The position numbers and the translations under genes are program-made. Below are positions 55,266 to 64,000 of a DNA stretch of 64,000 nt, piece by piece (the stretch's first letter is position 1; every line of letters starts with the position of its first letter). Source of the stretch: Acidimangrovimonas sediminis. Lineage in GTDB: Bacteria; Pseudomonadota; Alphaproteobacteria; Rhodobacterales; Rhodobacteraceae. Location: assembly GCF_002871005.1 (NCBI RefSeq), contig NZ_PHSN01000018.1, positions 62,001-126,000 of the forward strand. Reading direction: 5' to 3'. The notes beneath the pieces are model-generated. The model was not told the DNA's origin. It did no database searches and worked only from the letters and a program-made list of their open reading frames with translations.

Positions 55266-55271
55266 CGCGCG

Positions 55272-55682
55272 CTACTGCTGCAGCGTTTCCAGGTACATGG
55301 CAAGCGACAGGATCCGCCCGCGGGTTTCCAGCACCGCGGTATAGTCGCCGGGCTGGGCCTGGTCGTGCGTGTCGCTGAAGGTCTGCCCGAAGATCGGCAT
55401 CGGCCCGCCATGGGCGCGGATGCCGGTGCGGCCGTCGATGATGTGGATCACCTTCAGCATCGGGAAGGTGCCGTCGTTCTTCTTGGCAAGCAACGTCAGG
55501 TTGGTCGCCGGGATCGTCATCACCGACGCCATGTCTCCGTCGCCCTTCGCCGTTTCGCCATGACAGGCGGCGCAATAGGTCATGTAAAGCGTCTTGCCGA
55601 TCTCGGCCGATTGTGCCGGCGCTTGCCCCGCCGCGCCGATCCCGAGCAGCGAGATGGCCATCAGCTTGCCTATGGTCCTCAT
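55272..55682 (-). CDS. small monohaem cytochrome c
   Basis: The 136-aa protein has a signal peptide (about 1-24), the haem motif CAACH (Cys37, Cys40, His41) and the likely Met ligand in GGPMPIFGQ. C-type cytochromes of this size shuttle electrons in the periplasm. The ribosome site (GGAGGAGGG) is strong. It lies in its own direction between trmO and mtaB; partner enzyme unknown. Confidence 0.87.
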   Translation of the reverse strand: MRTIGKLMAISLLGIGAAGQAPAQSAEIGKTLYMTYCAACHGETAKGDGDMASVMTIPATNLTLLAKKNDGTFPMLKVIHIIDGRTGIRAHGGPMPIFGQTFSDTHDQAQPGDYTAVLETRGRILSLAMYLETLQQ

Positions 55683-55798
55683 GGTCAGCCCTCCTCCGAC
55701 TGGTTTGCAACGGGAGGAGTCTGGCATCGCCGCGGCGGCCCTCATTGACGGGCGTCATCGGCCCGGGGGGCGGGTGGCCGGGGAGCGCCGCGGGGGTA

Positions 55799-57049
55799 TC
55801 AGGCCGTCAGGCGCTGGCCGCTGGTTCCGGTGATCGTGGCGCTGACGATCTGGCCCTCTGGCTGATCGGCGGCAAAGTCGACCTCGGCGAATTGCGGGGT
55901 GCGGCCCATGCGGGGGCCCTCCATCAGGACTTGATGGGTGCGGCCCTGCTGCTGGCCGAGGTGGGCGGTGACGCGCGCCTCGCCCGCCACGCGCAGGCGG
56001 GCGGCGCGGTCGCGGATCTCGGGGCCCTTCACCTGCGGCATGCGGGCGGCGGGCGTGCCCTTGCGGGGGGAGTAGGGGAAGACGTGCAGCCAGGTCAGAC
56101 CGCATTCCTCGACCAGCTTCAGCGAGTTCTCGAACATCGCTTCGGTCTCGGTCGGGAAGCCTGCGATGATATCGGCGCCGAAGGCGATGTCGGGTCGCAG
56201 CCGGCGGGCTTCTTCGCAGAACGCGATCGCGTCGTCGCGCAGGTGGCGCCGCTTCATCCGCTTGAGGATCATGTCGTCGCCGGCCTGAAGCGAGAGGTGC
56301 AGGTGCGGCATCAGGCGCTGTTCGGTCGCGAGCGCCAGCATCAAGTTGTCGTCCGCCTCGATCGAATCGATCGACGAGATGCGCAGGCGCGCGAGATCCG
56401 GCACCAGTCGCAGGATCCGCATCACCAGGTCGCCCAGCCGCGGCGTGCCGGGCAGATCGGCGCCCCAAGACGTGAGGTCGACGCCGGTCAGCACGACCTC
56501 GTGGAAGCCCCGCCCGACGAGGCGCTTGATCTGTTCCACCACCACCCCCGCGGGGACGGAGCGGGAATTGCCCCGACCGTAGGGGATGATGCAGAAGGTG
56601 CAACGGTGGTCGCAGCCGTTCTGCACCTGAACGTAGGCGCGGTGCCGGCCGAAACCGTCGATCAGGTGACCCGCGGTTTCCTTCACCGACATGATGTCGT
56701 CGACCTGCACTCGCTCGGTCTCGCCGATCAGGTCGGGGGCCATGGCGGCCCAGGTGCCGCGGTCCATCTTCTCGGTGTTGCCGACGATGCGCGCGACCTC
56801 GGGCATGGCGGCAAAGGTCTCGGGCTCTGTCTGCGCGGCGCAGCCGGTGACGACGAGGGTGGCGCCCGGGTTCTCGCGCGAGAGCTTGCGGATCTCCTGC
56901 TTGGCCTTGCGCACCGCCTCGGCCGTGACGGCGCAGGTATTCACGACCACGAGGTCGGAAATGCCGGCCTCGGCGGCCAGTTCTTTCATCGCCTCCGTCT
57001 CGTAGGCGTTGAGACGGCAGCCGAGGGTGGAGAAGACGGGCGGTTTCAT
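55799..57049 (-). CDS. mtaB: tRNA t6A37 methylthiotransferase MtaB
   Basis: The 416-aa radical SAM protein has an N-terminal MTTase domain ([32 protein letters not shown], three Fe-S cysteines) and the SAM cluster [17 protein letters not shown]-terminal TRAM-like domain follows. It adds the methylthio group to t6A37 giving ms2t6A. It overlaps dapF by 4 bp (ATGA), so the two are co-translated. Confidence 0.93.
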   Translation of the reverse strand: MKPPVFSTLGCRLNAYETEAMKELAAEAGISDLVVVNTCAVTAEAVRKAKQEIRKLSRENPGATLVVTGCAAQTEPETFAAMPEVARIVGNTEKMDRGTWAAMAPDLIGETERVQVDDIMSVKETAGHLIDGFGRHRAYVQVQNGCDHRCTFCIIPYGRGNSRSVPAGVVVEQIKRLVGRGFHEVVLTGVDLTSWGADLPGTPRLGDLVMRILRLVPDLARLRISSIDSIEADDNLMLALATEQRLMPHLHLSLQAGDDMILKRMKRRHLRDDAIAFCEEARRLRPDIAFGADIIAGFPTETEAMFENSLKLVEECGLTWLHVFPYSPRKGTPAARMPQVKGPEIRDRAARLRVAGEARVTAHLGQQQGRTHQVLMEGPRMGRTPQFAEVDFAADQPEGQIVSATITGTSGQRLTA

Positions 57050-57885
57050 GCGTGTTCTTCAAGGAAGGCAGGGGAGAGTACGCCGTCGAAGACATGCGCC
57101 GTGGGGCCGGTCAGCCAGACGCCGTCCTCGCGCCAGTGGACCGACAGCGTGCCGCCGTCGACCTCGACCGTCACCTCGCGGCCGGTGAGACCCCGGCGGG
57201 CGGCGGCCACGGCGGTGGCGCAGATGCCCGACCCGCAGGCCAGGGTGATTCCCGTGCCGCGTTCCCACACCCGCATGCGCAGGCGGTCGGGGCCGAGGGA
57301 GGAGACGAATTCCACATTCGTGCGCTGCGGGAACAGCGGGTCATGCTCGGCGGCACGGCCCCGCGCGGGCAGGTCCACCGCTTCGGCATTGTCGACGAAG
57401 AAGACGCAATGCGGGTTGCCCATGCCCACCGCGGCCGGGTCGCCCGCCATCGGCAGGTGCAGCGTGTCCACCTCGTGCGCCAGCGGCACCTCGGCCCAGT
57501 CAAGCTGCGGCGGGCCCATGTTGACGCGGGTCAGCCCGTCGCCCGCATCCTCGGCGATCAGCAGGCCGCGCTCGGTCCGCAGCGTCAGCCGGTCGCGCCC
57601 GGTCTCGGTCATCAGGTGGCGCGCGACGCAGCGGGTCGCGTTGCCGCAGGCGCCGGCGATCGTGCCGTCGGAATTCCAGAACACGAGTTTGGCATCGGCC
57701 CCGGGATCGTGATCGATGGTGCAGAGCTGGTCGAATCCCACCCCGCGGTGCCGGTCACCCAGTGCCTGCGCGAGGGACGGCGAGACAATATCGCCCAGCC
57801 CCCGTTGGTCGATGACCACGAAGTCGTTGCCTGCGCCGTGCATCTTCATGAACGGGAGGCCCTGGGGAAAGCGCGTGTCCTTCAT
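57046..57885 (-). CDS. dapF: diaminopimelate epimerase
   Basis: The 279-aa enzyme has the paired catalytic cysteines in [10 protein letters not shown] and ACGSGICAT, plus [13 protein letters not shown] at the N-terminus. It converts LL- to meso-diaminopimelate for lysine and peptidoglycan. Length is normal. Start ATG 57885; the longer frame upstream is not used because the family begins at [17 protein letters not shown]. Confidence 0.96.
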   Translation of the reverse strand: MKDTRFPQGLPFMKMHGAGNDFVVIDQRGLGDIVSPSLAQALGDRHRGVGFDQLCTIDHDPGADAKLVFWNSDGTIAGACGNATRCVARHLMTETGRDRLTLRTERGLLIAEDAGDGLTRVNMGPPQLDWAEVPLAHEVDTLHLPMAGDPAAVGMGNPHCVFFVDNAEAVDLPARGRAAEHDPLFPQRTNVEFVSSLGPDRLRMRVWERGTGITLACGSGICATAVAAARRGLTGREVTVEVDGGTLSVHWREDGVWLTGPTAHVFDGVLSPAFLEEHA

Positions 57886-57993
57886 GAGGCGCGATATACG
57901 CGTGCGCCGAACTTTTTGCCAGAGTGGTCGAGATTTTCGTGCCAACCCCTCTTGACCCCCCCCGAGCCTCCTTCTAAGAGAGCGCCCGTGAGT

Positions 57994-58069
57994 GGGCCGT
58001 TAGCTCAGTTGGTAGAGCAACTGACTTTTAATCAGTGGGTCGCAGGTTCGAATCCTGCACGGCTCACCA
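57994..58069 (+). tRNA. tRNA-Lys (UUU anticodon)
   Basis: A full cloverleaf: acceptor GGGCCGT/ACGGCTC, D-arm GCTC..GAGC, anticodon arm ACTGACTTTTAATCAGT (anticodon TTT) and T-arm GCAGGTTCGAATCCTGC. The CCA end is encoded (58067-58069). Confidence 0.95.
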
Positions 58070-58684
58070 CTTACTTCAAGGGGTTAGCCTTAGATGGCTG
58101 GCCCCTTTGGTATTTCTGGCCCGGCGTTCCATCCCTACGCATGCCGGGGCCGGGAAAGCCGCGCTACCGACGCCCAGTCTTTCCGAACCTTTCCGGCCAG
58201 GGCTGTCCGATACCGGCGGAAGCCTTGGTGCTTCAGCGGTCCGGCGAATCTGCTTGCCGGGATCGCGCGGCGTTTGGGGGCCGCGGCCCCGCCGTTTGCG
58301 GCGGGGCGGGGGCCGGCAGGGCATGGCCAGCGGGGCGAGCCGCGTGCGCGTCGGCAGTCTCTCGCCACAGGCAGGCGCCTTTCGCCGCCCCGATTTCGCG
58401 GTATTCCGCTTAAACACCCGTGGGTTACGATAATCCGCCAAGCGCGATAGCCGCCCCTTTCCGACCATAAGAACCTGACGGAAATAGAGAATCGCGCGGG
58501 GGTTGCGGGTGGGTGGCCCCGGGCGGTCTTTGGTGCAATCGCGGCCATTGTCCCTTCGTCCGGCTTGATCGGTGGCAAGGGAACCCGCGAATTTGGGGGC
58601 ATCCAGAGCAAGGCACCGGGACGGGTGCCGCATGAGCAGCCGAGATCGTCAGACCGAATTTCCCAACATGAGAGGGATAGCCTC
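58070..58684. other. 615-bp gap without a supported gene
   Basis: No coding frame, RNA gene or mobile element is evident. A strong hairpin at 58286-58307 (GCCCCGCCG loop TTTG CGGCGGGGC) overlaps a 14-bp palindrome (58277-58290), so alternative foldings are possible. The upstream region of the cytochrome b gene lies at the right end. Confidence 0.6.
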
Positions 58685-59389
58685 ATGAATGCCCGCCCTT
58701 GGCCACGAACAGACATCGGCACCGTGCTGCTGCACTGGAGCGTTGCCGGCGCGACCGTGGTGCTGTTGCTGACGGGCCTGCGGATCACTTCGGACGATGT
58801 CGGCCATGAATGGCTGCGCGCCCTCGACGGGGTGCTGATGTCGAACGACCTGTGGACCCGGCACATCCTCGCGGCCCAGGTGCTGACCGCGGCGGCCGTG
58901 GGGTACGCGATCTACCTGCCGGCCAGTCGGCTGACCGGGCGGATCCATGTCGACCGGCTGCGGCTAAAGGGCCTGTTCGGGACGTCCCAGACCCGCTGGT
59001 CCTGCCTGAACGCGCTGATCTGCTGGGGCTTCCTGATCGCGGCGTCGGGGCTGATCGTGACCGGTTGGCTGGCCTATGTCGGGGCGCCGGAGCCGGTGCT
59101 TGACCTGCATCTGTGGTGTACATGGGCGGTCGTCGCCTTCGTGCCGCTGCACCTGTACGCGCTGCTGCGGCTGGGCGGCTTTCGGCACCTCGCCCGGATG
59201 TTCCGGCCGCGCCGGCTTGCCGCGCAGGAGGGCGACCTCGACCTGGCCGTCGTCGTGTCGGAGCTGCTGGCCGAGCGTGAGGCGGCGCGTGGTGTGCAGG
59301 GCCACGGTCACAGTCAAGGGCAGGGACAGGGTCAGGCGAGGCCGTCCGCGGCGTCCGCCGCCGCCCGGGGCACCGAACGCAAGCGCTGA
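58685..59389 (+). CDS. membrane cytochrome b561 subunit
   Basis: The 234-aa protein has four helices with His residues at the expected haem-ligand positions: LLHWSV in helix 1, TRHILAAQ in helix 2, and LHLWCTW plus PLHLYALL in later helices. The C-terminal tail is Gln/Gly/His-rich. It resembles formate-dehydrogenase-gamma and thiosulfate-reductase-type cytochromes b that pass electrons between the membrane quinone pool and a periplasmic partner. It is followed closely by the periplasmic haem protein and the reductase. Confidence 0.85.
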   Translation: MNARPWPRTDIGTVLLHWSVAGATVVLLLTGLRITSDDVGHEWLRALDGVLMSNDLWTRHILAAQVLTAAAVGYAIYLPASRLTGRIHVDRLRLKGLFGTSQTRWSCLNALICWGFLIAASGLIVTGWLAYVGAPEPVLDLHLWCTWAVVAFVPLHLYALLRLGGFRHLARMFRPRRLAAQEGDLDLAVVVSELLAEREAARGVQGHGHSQGQGQGQARPSAASAAARGTERKR

Positions 59390-59403
59390 GTCGAGGGAAC
59401 AGT

Positions 59404-60567
59404 ATGCCGATTTTCCGATCACGACCGCTTCTTGCCGCGCTGGTCACGGCCGGCCTGGTCTGCGGCGCGCTGATCGCGACCGACCGGGCGCTGGGGCGCA
59501 AGCTGGTGGTGCATGCCGTGGCCGACGAAGCGGCTCCGGTGCTCGATGGTGACACATCCGACGCGGTCTGGCAGGGGATCGCCCCGGTGACGGTGCTGAC
59601 GGCCCATGGAGGGGATTTCGGCGGTACCGGCGAAAGCCGCGTCCAGGTCCGCGCGGTCCACGATTCGCGTTATCTCTACCTCGCCATTGTCTGGCAGGAT
59701 CCGACGCCGTCGCGCGCCGACCATCCGCTGGTCCGGCACGACAACCACTGGCACCTTGCCAGCGCGGGCAGCGTGGCGGGGGCGGGCGCGGCAAGGCCGG
59801 GCACCGGACCGACGGCAGGCAAGGCGGGGGACGCGCCGCAGGTCGACGACCGCTTCGCCATCATGCTTGCCCCGCCGGGGCGGCAGTTGATCGGCGCGGC
59901 GATCCACCTCGGGCGCAAGCCTCTGGCCGATGCACCGGGCGGGATCAGCGGCCGCGGCCTGCACTACACCGGCAAGGGCACGATGATCGACATCTGGCAA
60001 TGGCGCGCCGCGACCGCCGGGCTCAGCCCCCGGGTGGTGGACAGCTGGCTTGGCCCGCCACAGCCGGTCACCCGGGCGGAGAGCGTCCACGACGCGCGCT
60101 ATGCAGGCGGGCTGGAACTCGACAGTGCCAGCGCGGCCGTGGGGCGGGCGAATTTCACCGGGGGAGACGGCCCCTGCGGCACGGTCGAGCCGCTGCGCCT
60201 GCCGCTGCTGCGGCCGACACCGGTCTCTGCCGTTGCCGCGGGCGCCGATCCCGGGCGCGACGCCCGGCCGCTGCCCTGGGACATGACCGAGCCCTACACC
60301 GAGGACGCCGCCGCCGGTCTGCGCGACGGCGCGGTGCTTCCCGGGGTGCTGGTCGACGACGACGTGCGACCCGGCCCCGACGACGTGACCGCGCGGGCCC
60401 ATTGGGACGGCGGCTACTGGGTCCTCGAGGTCCGGCGCAGCCTTGCCGCGGGGCCGCACGACCTGCCGGTCAGGGACGGCATGATGATGTGGTTCGCCGC
60501 CTTCGATCATGCCGAGACGCGGCACACCTATCATCTTCGACCCCTGGTACTGGAGCTTGGCCGATGA
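59404..60567 (+). CDS. periplasmic ethylbenzene-dehydrogenase-gamma-like haem b-binding protein
   Basis: The 387-aa protein has an N-terminal signal-type segment (about 8-27) and a beta-rich ethylbenzene-dehydrogenase-related domain (APVLDGDTSDAVW, VQVRAVHDSRYLYLAIVWQD, DRFAIML, WVLEVRRSL). In ethylbenzene and dimethylsulfide dehydrogenases this fold binds a haem b as the gamma subunit. Here no molybdenum subunit is adjacent. It lies between the cytochrome b and reductase genes (the latter overlapping by ATGA), suggesting a periplasmic acceptor or donor in one electron chain. Confidence 0.75.
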   Translation: MPIFRSRPLLAALVTAGLVCGALIATDRALGRKLVVHAVADEAAPVLDGDTSDAVWQGIAPVTVLTAHGGDFGGTGESRVQVRAVHDSRYLYLAIVWQDPTPSRADHPLVRHDNHWHLASAGSVAGAGAARPGTGPTAGKAGDAPQVDDRFAIMLAPPGRQLIGAAIHLGRKPLADAPGGISGRGLHYTGKGTMIDIWQWRAATAGLSPRVVDSWLGPPQPVTRAESVHDARYAGGLELDSASAAVGRANFTGGDGPCGTVEPLRLPLLRPTPVSAVAAGADPGRDARPLPWDMTEPYTEDAAAGLRDGAVLPGVLVDDDVRPGPDDVTARAHWDGGYWVLEVRRSLAAGPHDLPVRDGMMMWFAAFDHAETRHTYHLRPLVLELGR

Positions 60568-61616
60568 CGAAGACCTTCACTGTCACCGTGGGTGACCGTT
60601 CCTTCCATGCCCGTGCGGGCGACCGGCTGCTCGACGCGGCGCTGCGCAATGGCGTCGACCTGCTGCACGATTGCCGGGCCGGGCATTGCGGCGCCTGTGT
60701 CGTCGAGGTGCTGCGTGGGGTCACCCTGGGCGGCGAGAGCGGGCCGGGCAACGTCAAGGCCTGCCAGGCGAGGATCTTCTCGCAGATCCGCATCGCCGCC
60801 CATGATGCGCCGCACCCGAACCGCCGCCGCGCGACGGTCGACGCCGTGCGCACGCTGGTGCCCGGCGTGGTCGAGGTCACGCTGCGGCTTCGTCGGCCGC
60901 TGGCATGGCGCCCCGGCCAGTTCGTGAAGCTGCAGTTCCGCGGCCACCCGCCGCGCAGCTTCAGCCCCACGGCCACGCTGGCCGGGGGCGAATTCGCAAG
61001 CGACCGGCTGGTGTTCCACATCAAGCAGGTGCGCGACGGCCGGGTGACACCGCGGCTGGGCGCCGAGATCGGCGCAGGTGCCCCCGTCACGGTCGAGGGA
61101 CCCTTTGGCCATGCCTACCTGCGCGACGACCGGCCGGGCCGCATCGTCGCGCTGGGAAGTGGCACCGGCTTTGCCCCGGCCTGGGCGATCGCCGCCGCGG
61201 CGCTTGCGGCGGACCCGCAGCGCCACGTCGTTCTGGGCTGCGGTGCCCGGCGGGCGGCGGGCTTCTACATGGGGCCGGCGCTGCGCCTCGCGGCGCGGTA
61301 TCCCAACGTCGACCTCCGGGTCTGCCTCGAGGAGACGCCGCCCGGCGTCGCGGGAATCCTTGGTGGGACGCCTGCCGATCATCTGGCGGATCTCGGCCCC
61401 GAGGATACCGTCTTTGCCGCCGGCGGCCCGTCGATGGTGGCACGCGCGGAACACCTGGCCGGCTGCGCCGGTGCCCGCTTCTACGCCGATCCTTTCGCCC
61501 CCGACCCCAAGCCCGCCAATGGCACGCTGACCGCGGCCGACCTTCAGCGCGCGGCGCAGCGGCTGGCGTTGCGGCGGCTGACGGGGTTCCTGGGGCGGGC
61601 GCGCAGAACCGCCTGA
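60564..61616 (+). CDS. 2Fe-2S/FAD oxidoreductase (ferredoxin-NAD(P) reductase type)
   Basis: The 350-aa cytoplasmic protein has an N-terminal plant-type ferredoxin domain with ligands Cys37, Cys42, Cys45 and Cys67 (DCRAGHCGACVVEV). A ferredoxin-reductase domain follows with the FAD motif PRSFSP and the nucleotide motif GSGTGFAP. It would take electrons from NAD(P)H to the membrane cytochrome b. The start overlaps the haem protein gene by 4 bp. Such domain order is known from oxygenase reductases, but no oxygenase is nearby. Confidence 0.88.
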   Translation: MTKTFTVTVGDRSFHARAGDRLLDAALRNGVDLLHDCRAGHCGACVVEVLRGVTLGGESGPGNVKACQARIFSQIRIAAHDAPHPNRRRATVDAVRTLVPGVVEVTLRLRRPLAWRPGQFVKLQFRGHPPRSFSPTATLAGGEFASDRLVFHIKQVRDGRVTPRLGAEIGAGAPVTVEGPFGHAYLRDDRPGRIVALGSGTGFAPAWAIAAAALAADPQRHVVLGCGARRAAGFYMGPALRLAARYPNVDLRVCLEETPPGVAGILGGTPADHLADLGPEDTVFAAGGPSMVARAEHLAGCAGARFYADPFAPDPKPANGTLTAADLQRAAQRLALRRLTGFLGRARRTA

Positions 61617-61664
61617 CCGGCTGCCCATCCGCTCAGCAGGGGGCAGGCCCTCGTCGCGCGCGGG

Positions 61665-62363
61665 TCAGCGCAGATCGCCAAGCATGTCGCGCTGCCTCCG
61701 CCAGGCGATCAGGACGCCGACCCGGTTGGTCGCCCCGAAGCGTTGCATCAGCGACGACATGTAGTGCTTCACGGTCCGCTCGCTGAGCTGAAGCTCCGCC
61801 GCGATCTGCTTGTTGGTCAAACCCTGCTCCAGCCCCGCGATCACCTGCCGCTCGCGCGGGCTGAGCTGTTCCGCGCTCTGCTCGGGGGGCGTGCCCGGCT
61901 TGCCGGCGCTCTGGGCGCGCATGCCCTGCGCGGCGGCGACCACCCGGGTCGCGAATTCCGGCGAGACGAAGGATTCCCCGCTCAGCACCCGGCGCACCGC
62001 CGCCCTGAGTTCAAGCGCTCCGATCCCCTTGAGGACGTAGCCATGCGCCCCCGCCCGGAGACAGTCGAGCGCGTGCCGCGGTTCGTCGCTGACCGTGAGC
62101 ATGATGCAATGGGTCGCCGGAGACGCCCGCCGCACACCCTTGAGCGCCGCGAAGCCGTCGCCGGGCATCCCGAGGTCGAGCAGCATGACGTCGGGGTGCT
62201 GTTCTGTGGCGATGCGGATCGCCGAGGCGGCGGTGGAGCCCTCGCCGACCAGCCTGAAACCGCCATCGCCAAGCAGCGTGTCGATGATGCCCACACGCAT
62301 CAGCGGGTGGTCGTCGATCACGGCGAGCGTGGCCGTCGCAGGCGCCTGGCCGGCCGCCGCCAT
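61665..62363 (-). CDS. NarL/LuxR-type response regulator 1
   Basis: The 232-aa regulator has a receiver domain with phospho-acceptor Asp in VMLLDLGMPG and a C-terminal LuxR HTH (LSPRERQVIAGLEQGLTNKQ, then LSERTVKHYMSSLMQRFG). The start ATG 62363 (MAAAGQAPAT) is used. Its stop lies 48 bp beyond the reductase stop on the opposite strand. It is one of two tandem paralogues. Confidence 0.9.
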   Translation of the reverse strand: MAAAGQAPATATLAVIDDHPLMRVGIIDTLLGDGGFRLVGEGSTAASAIRIATEQHPDVMLLDLGMPGDGFAALKGVRRASPATHCIMLTVSDEPRHALDCLRAGAHGYVLKGIGALELRAAVRRVLSGESFVSPEFATRVVAAAQGMRAQSAGKPGTPPEQSAEQLSPRERQVIAGLEQGLTNKQIAAELQLSERTVKHYMSSLMQRFGATNRVGVLIAWRRQRDMLGDLR

Positions 62364-62373
62364 AGGGGCGCTC

Positions 62374-63054
62374 CTACGGTTGCGGTGCCGCGCCGGCGCC
62401 CTGTCCCGCGCCGGAAGCACGGAACGCGAGCACCGCCGCGACACGGTTCTTGACGCCGTATTTCTGCATGATGTTGGTCATGTAGAACTTCACCGTCTTT
62501 TCGCTGATGTCGAGCCGCAGGGCGATTTCACGGTTGGTGTGCCCACGCTCGAGTTCGTGCAGCACCTGCAATTCGCGCTGCGTGAGATGCTGGGTCGGAT
62601 CCTGCCGATCGGTCGGGGCCTGTGCCGCGCGAAGCAGCGTCGCCGCGAACCCCGGCGAGACGAAGGTGCCGTCGTTCAGGATCGTGTCGATCGCCATCAC
62701 CAGTTCGCGCCCCCCGACGCCCTTGAGGATGTAGCCGCGGGCGCCGTTGTTAAGTGCCTCGATCGCGCTGGCCGCCGCGTCGCAGGCCGTCAGCAGCACG
62801 CAGCGCACCTCTGGTTCGGCTGCGGCGATCCGCTTCAGCGCATCCATGCCGCCACCCGGCAGGGACAGGTCGAGGAACATCACGTCCGGCCGGTGGGTGG
62901 AGGCGATCTCCACGGCCTCGTCAGCGGTTGCGCCCTGATGAATGGCGGCGCACCCCATGTTTTCCGCAAGCAAGGCCGCCAGGCCCTGTCGAAAGATCGG
63001 ATGGTCATCAACCAGACCGACACACAGGCCGCGTGGATCGCAGCTCAAACCCAT
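62374..63054 (-). CDS. NarL/LuxR-type response regulator 2
   Basis: The 226-aa regulator has receiver Asp in VMFLDLSLPG and a LuxR HTH (LTQRELQVLHELERGHTNRE, then ISEKTVKFYMTNIMQKYG). It is paralogous to the next regulator, 10 bp downstream. A 226-bp AT-richer gap separates it from the kinase, so a promoter of its own is likely. Start ATG 63054. Confidence 0.9.
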   Translation of the reverse strand: MGLSCDPRGLCVGLVDDHPIFRQGLAALLAENMGCAAIHQGATADEAVEIASTHRPDVMFLDLSLPGGGMDALKRIAAAEPEVRCVLLTACDAAASAIEALNNGARGYILKGVGGRELVMAIDTILNDGTFVSPGFAATLLRAAQAPTDRQDPTQHLTQRELQVLHELERGHTNREIALRLDISEKTVKFYMTNIMQKYGVKNRVAAVLAFRASGAGQGAGAAPQP

Positions 63055-63280
63055 TTTTCCCACTCCCACACCCAGTACGTGCAGCCAAAGCTGCAACCGG
63101 CCGGGCGTGCGAAAGTGACTTTGGATCCCGAAGTCTAATGAACGGATCCGAGGCAGACGCCCGGCACGAAATTCATGATCAAAACATTAAGATGATACAC
63201 ACATTCGTGAATTTGCGATACCGGATTGTCTGCGCGCCTTGCGGCGATGCCCCAGTGACCCGGGCTAAACGCTTATTTCC

Positions 63281-64000
63281 CTATTGTTTTCCCAGCGCCG
63301 GATCCTCCGCCGACCGGGGCAGGGGAACGCGGCAGATCACCTCGGTCCCACGCGGGCGACGGGCGCGTATCTCCAGCTCTCCGCCATGCGATTCGGCGCG
63401 AAACCGCATGCCCGGAATGCCCAGCCCGCCAGAGGCCTCCGGGCCGCGCGCCTTCGGCCGCGATCCTGCGGCACGCTCGGGGTCTGCCGTCTCTCCGGGG
63501 CCGATGCCGTCGTCGGCGATGATCATCACGATCCGGCCGGCCTCTTCATGTGCACGGATCTCGCGTTGCGTCGACCCGGCATGCCGCGCGGCATTGCCAA
63601 GCGCCTCCTGCGCGATCCGGCCGAGGTTGCCCAACAGCTCCGGCGGAAGCTCCCGCTCGGGCAGGTCGAGCTTCAGGTCGACTCGGGTGCCGGTGCGCTG
63701 TTCATGCACCTGTGCCAGCCCCTCGAGGGCGGCGCGCAGGGTGCGGGCGTCGGACAGGAACGGGGCCGAGAGCCCGGATGACACGCTGCGGATTTCCTCG
63801 AGCGCCTGCTGCGCCGCGGCGCGAAGCCGGCCGGCGATCTCGCGCGCGTCGCGAAGATCCTGCGGCGCGCCGGCCCGGATCAGCTCGTCCAGCCGATCGA
63901 GGCGCAGCAGCATGTAGGCCAGAAGCTGCCCGGCCCCGTCATGCAGATCGGCGCCGAGCCGGCGGTGCCGCAGCTCGTCGATCGCGGCGGCCTTGCGCGT
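63281..64000 (-). CDS. NarX-type sensor histidine kinase, C-terminal part
   Basis: The gene runs off the right edge, so only the last 239 codons are visible. The HisKA_3 box reads RRLGADLHDGAGQLLAYM with the phospho-acceptor His at codon 63941-63943. The HATPase domain follows (EALGNAARHAG N-box, DDGIGPGE G1, GGLGIPGMRFRAES G2). This HPK7 class pairs with NarL-type regulators such as the two downstream. The sensor domain is outside the window. Confidence 0.9.
   Translation of the reverse strand, partial: TRKAAAIDELRHRRLGADLHDGAGQLLAYMLLRLDRLDELIRAGAPQDLRDAREIAGRLRAAAQQALEEIRSVSSGLSAPFLSDARTLRAALEGLAQVHEQRTGTRVDLKLDLPERELPPELLGNLGRIAQEALGNAARHAGSTQREIRAHEEAGRIVMIIADDGIGPGETADPERAAGSRPKARGPEASGGLGIPGMRFRAESHGGELEIRARRPRGTEVICRVPLPRSAEDPALGKQ

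Overview
The window is high-GC alphaproteobacterial DNA and most resembles the Rhodobacterales (Rhodobacteraceae/Paracoccaceae). The signs are a CcrM-type GANTC methylase beside RNase HII, a good CtrA box (TTAA-N7-TTAACC), TRAP transporters, the carboxynorspermidine (alternative spermidine) pathway, a bgsBA-like beta-glucan synthase pair, and the neighbourhood CoA-transferase/DsbA/DUF721/MutY. Genes are dense, with many 4-bp stop/start overlaps. No insertion sequence, integrase, prophage or CRISPR array is visible. This placement is inference from gene content, not a database match.

Layout. 1-8.4 kb is mostly housekeeping: disulfide chemistry, MutY, an AlkB alkane hydroxylase overlapping cardiolipin synthase, a SAM methyltransferase, CcrM and RNase HII. 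8.7-13.8 kb holds small envelope proteins, two carboxynorspermidine-pathway genes and PurU. 14.0-19.3 kb looks like a surface-glucan locus: an HlyD-type adaptor, a processive family-2 glycosyltransferase, a Cache-type membrane sensor with no output domain (CtrA box upstream) and a small outer-membrane barrel. 19.4-28.6 kb is mixed core: a KamA/EpmB-like radical SAM enzyme, an esterase, a decayed cytochrome b561 gene, LepA, a metal-binding HMA protein, a tyrosine phosphatase, a sirtuin and FMN lactate dehydrogenase.

28.6-53.4 kb is a long catabolic region with three blocks. First, an HTH-citrate synthase diverges from an MFS transporter and a 2-hydroxyacid dehydrogenase. Second, a GntR regulator diverges from IlvD/Edd dehydratase, an RraA-like protein and ketoglutarate-semialdehyde-type dehydrogenase. 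Third, an assembly of dehydrogenases, a TRAP transporter and two GntR regulators accompanies ApnO, a RuBisCO-like protein and a DUF1537 kinase. The last trio matches D-apionate catabolism: oxidoisomerisation to 3-oxo-isoapionate, phosphorylation, then cleavage by the RuBisCO-like protein. A near-identical 14-bp sequence (ATCCGATAYGATAT) in two divergent promoter regions ties the dehydrogenases to the transporter.

53.5-58.1 kb returns to core: tRNA-Arg(CCU), a LacI regulator, TrmO, a small cytochrome c, MtaB, DapF and tRNA-Lys(UUU). 58.7-64 kb holds a less familiar redox module: a membrane cytochrome b, a periplasmic ethylbenzene-dehydrogenase-gamma-like haem protein and a 2Fe-2S flavin reductase. 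Opposite it lie two tandem NarL-type response regulators and a NarX-type histidine kinase cut by the window edge. No catalytic subunit for this module is present, so its substrate is unknown.
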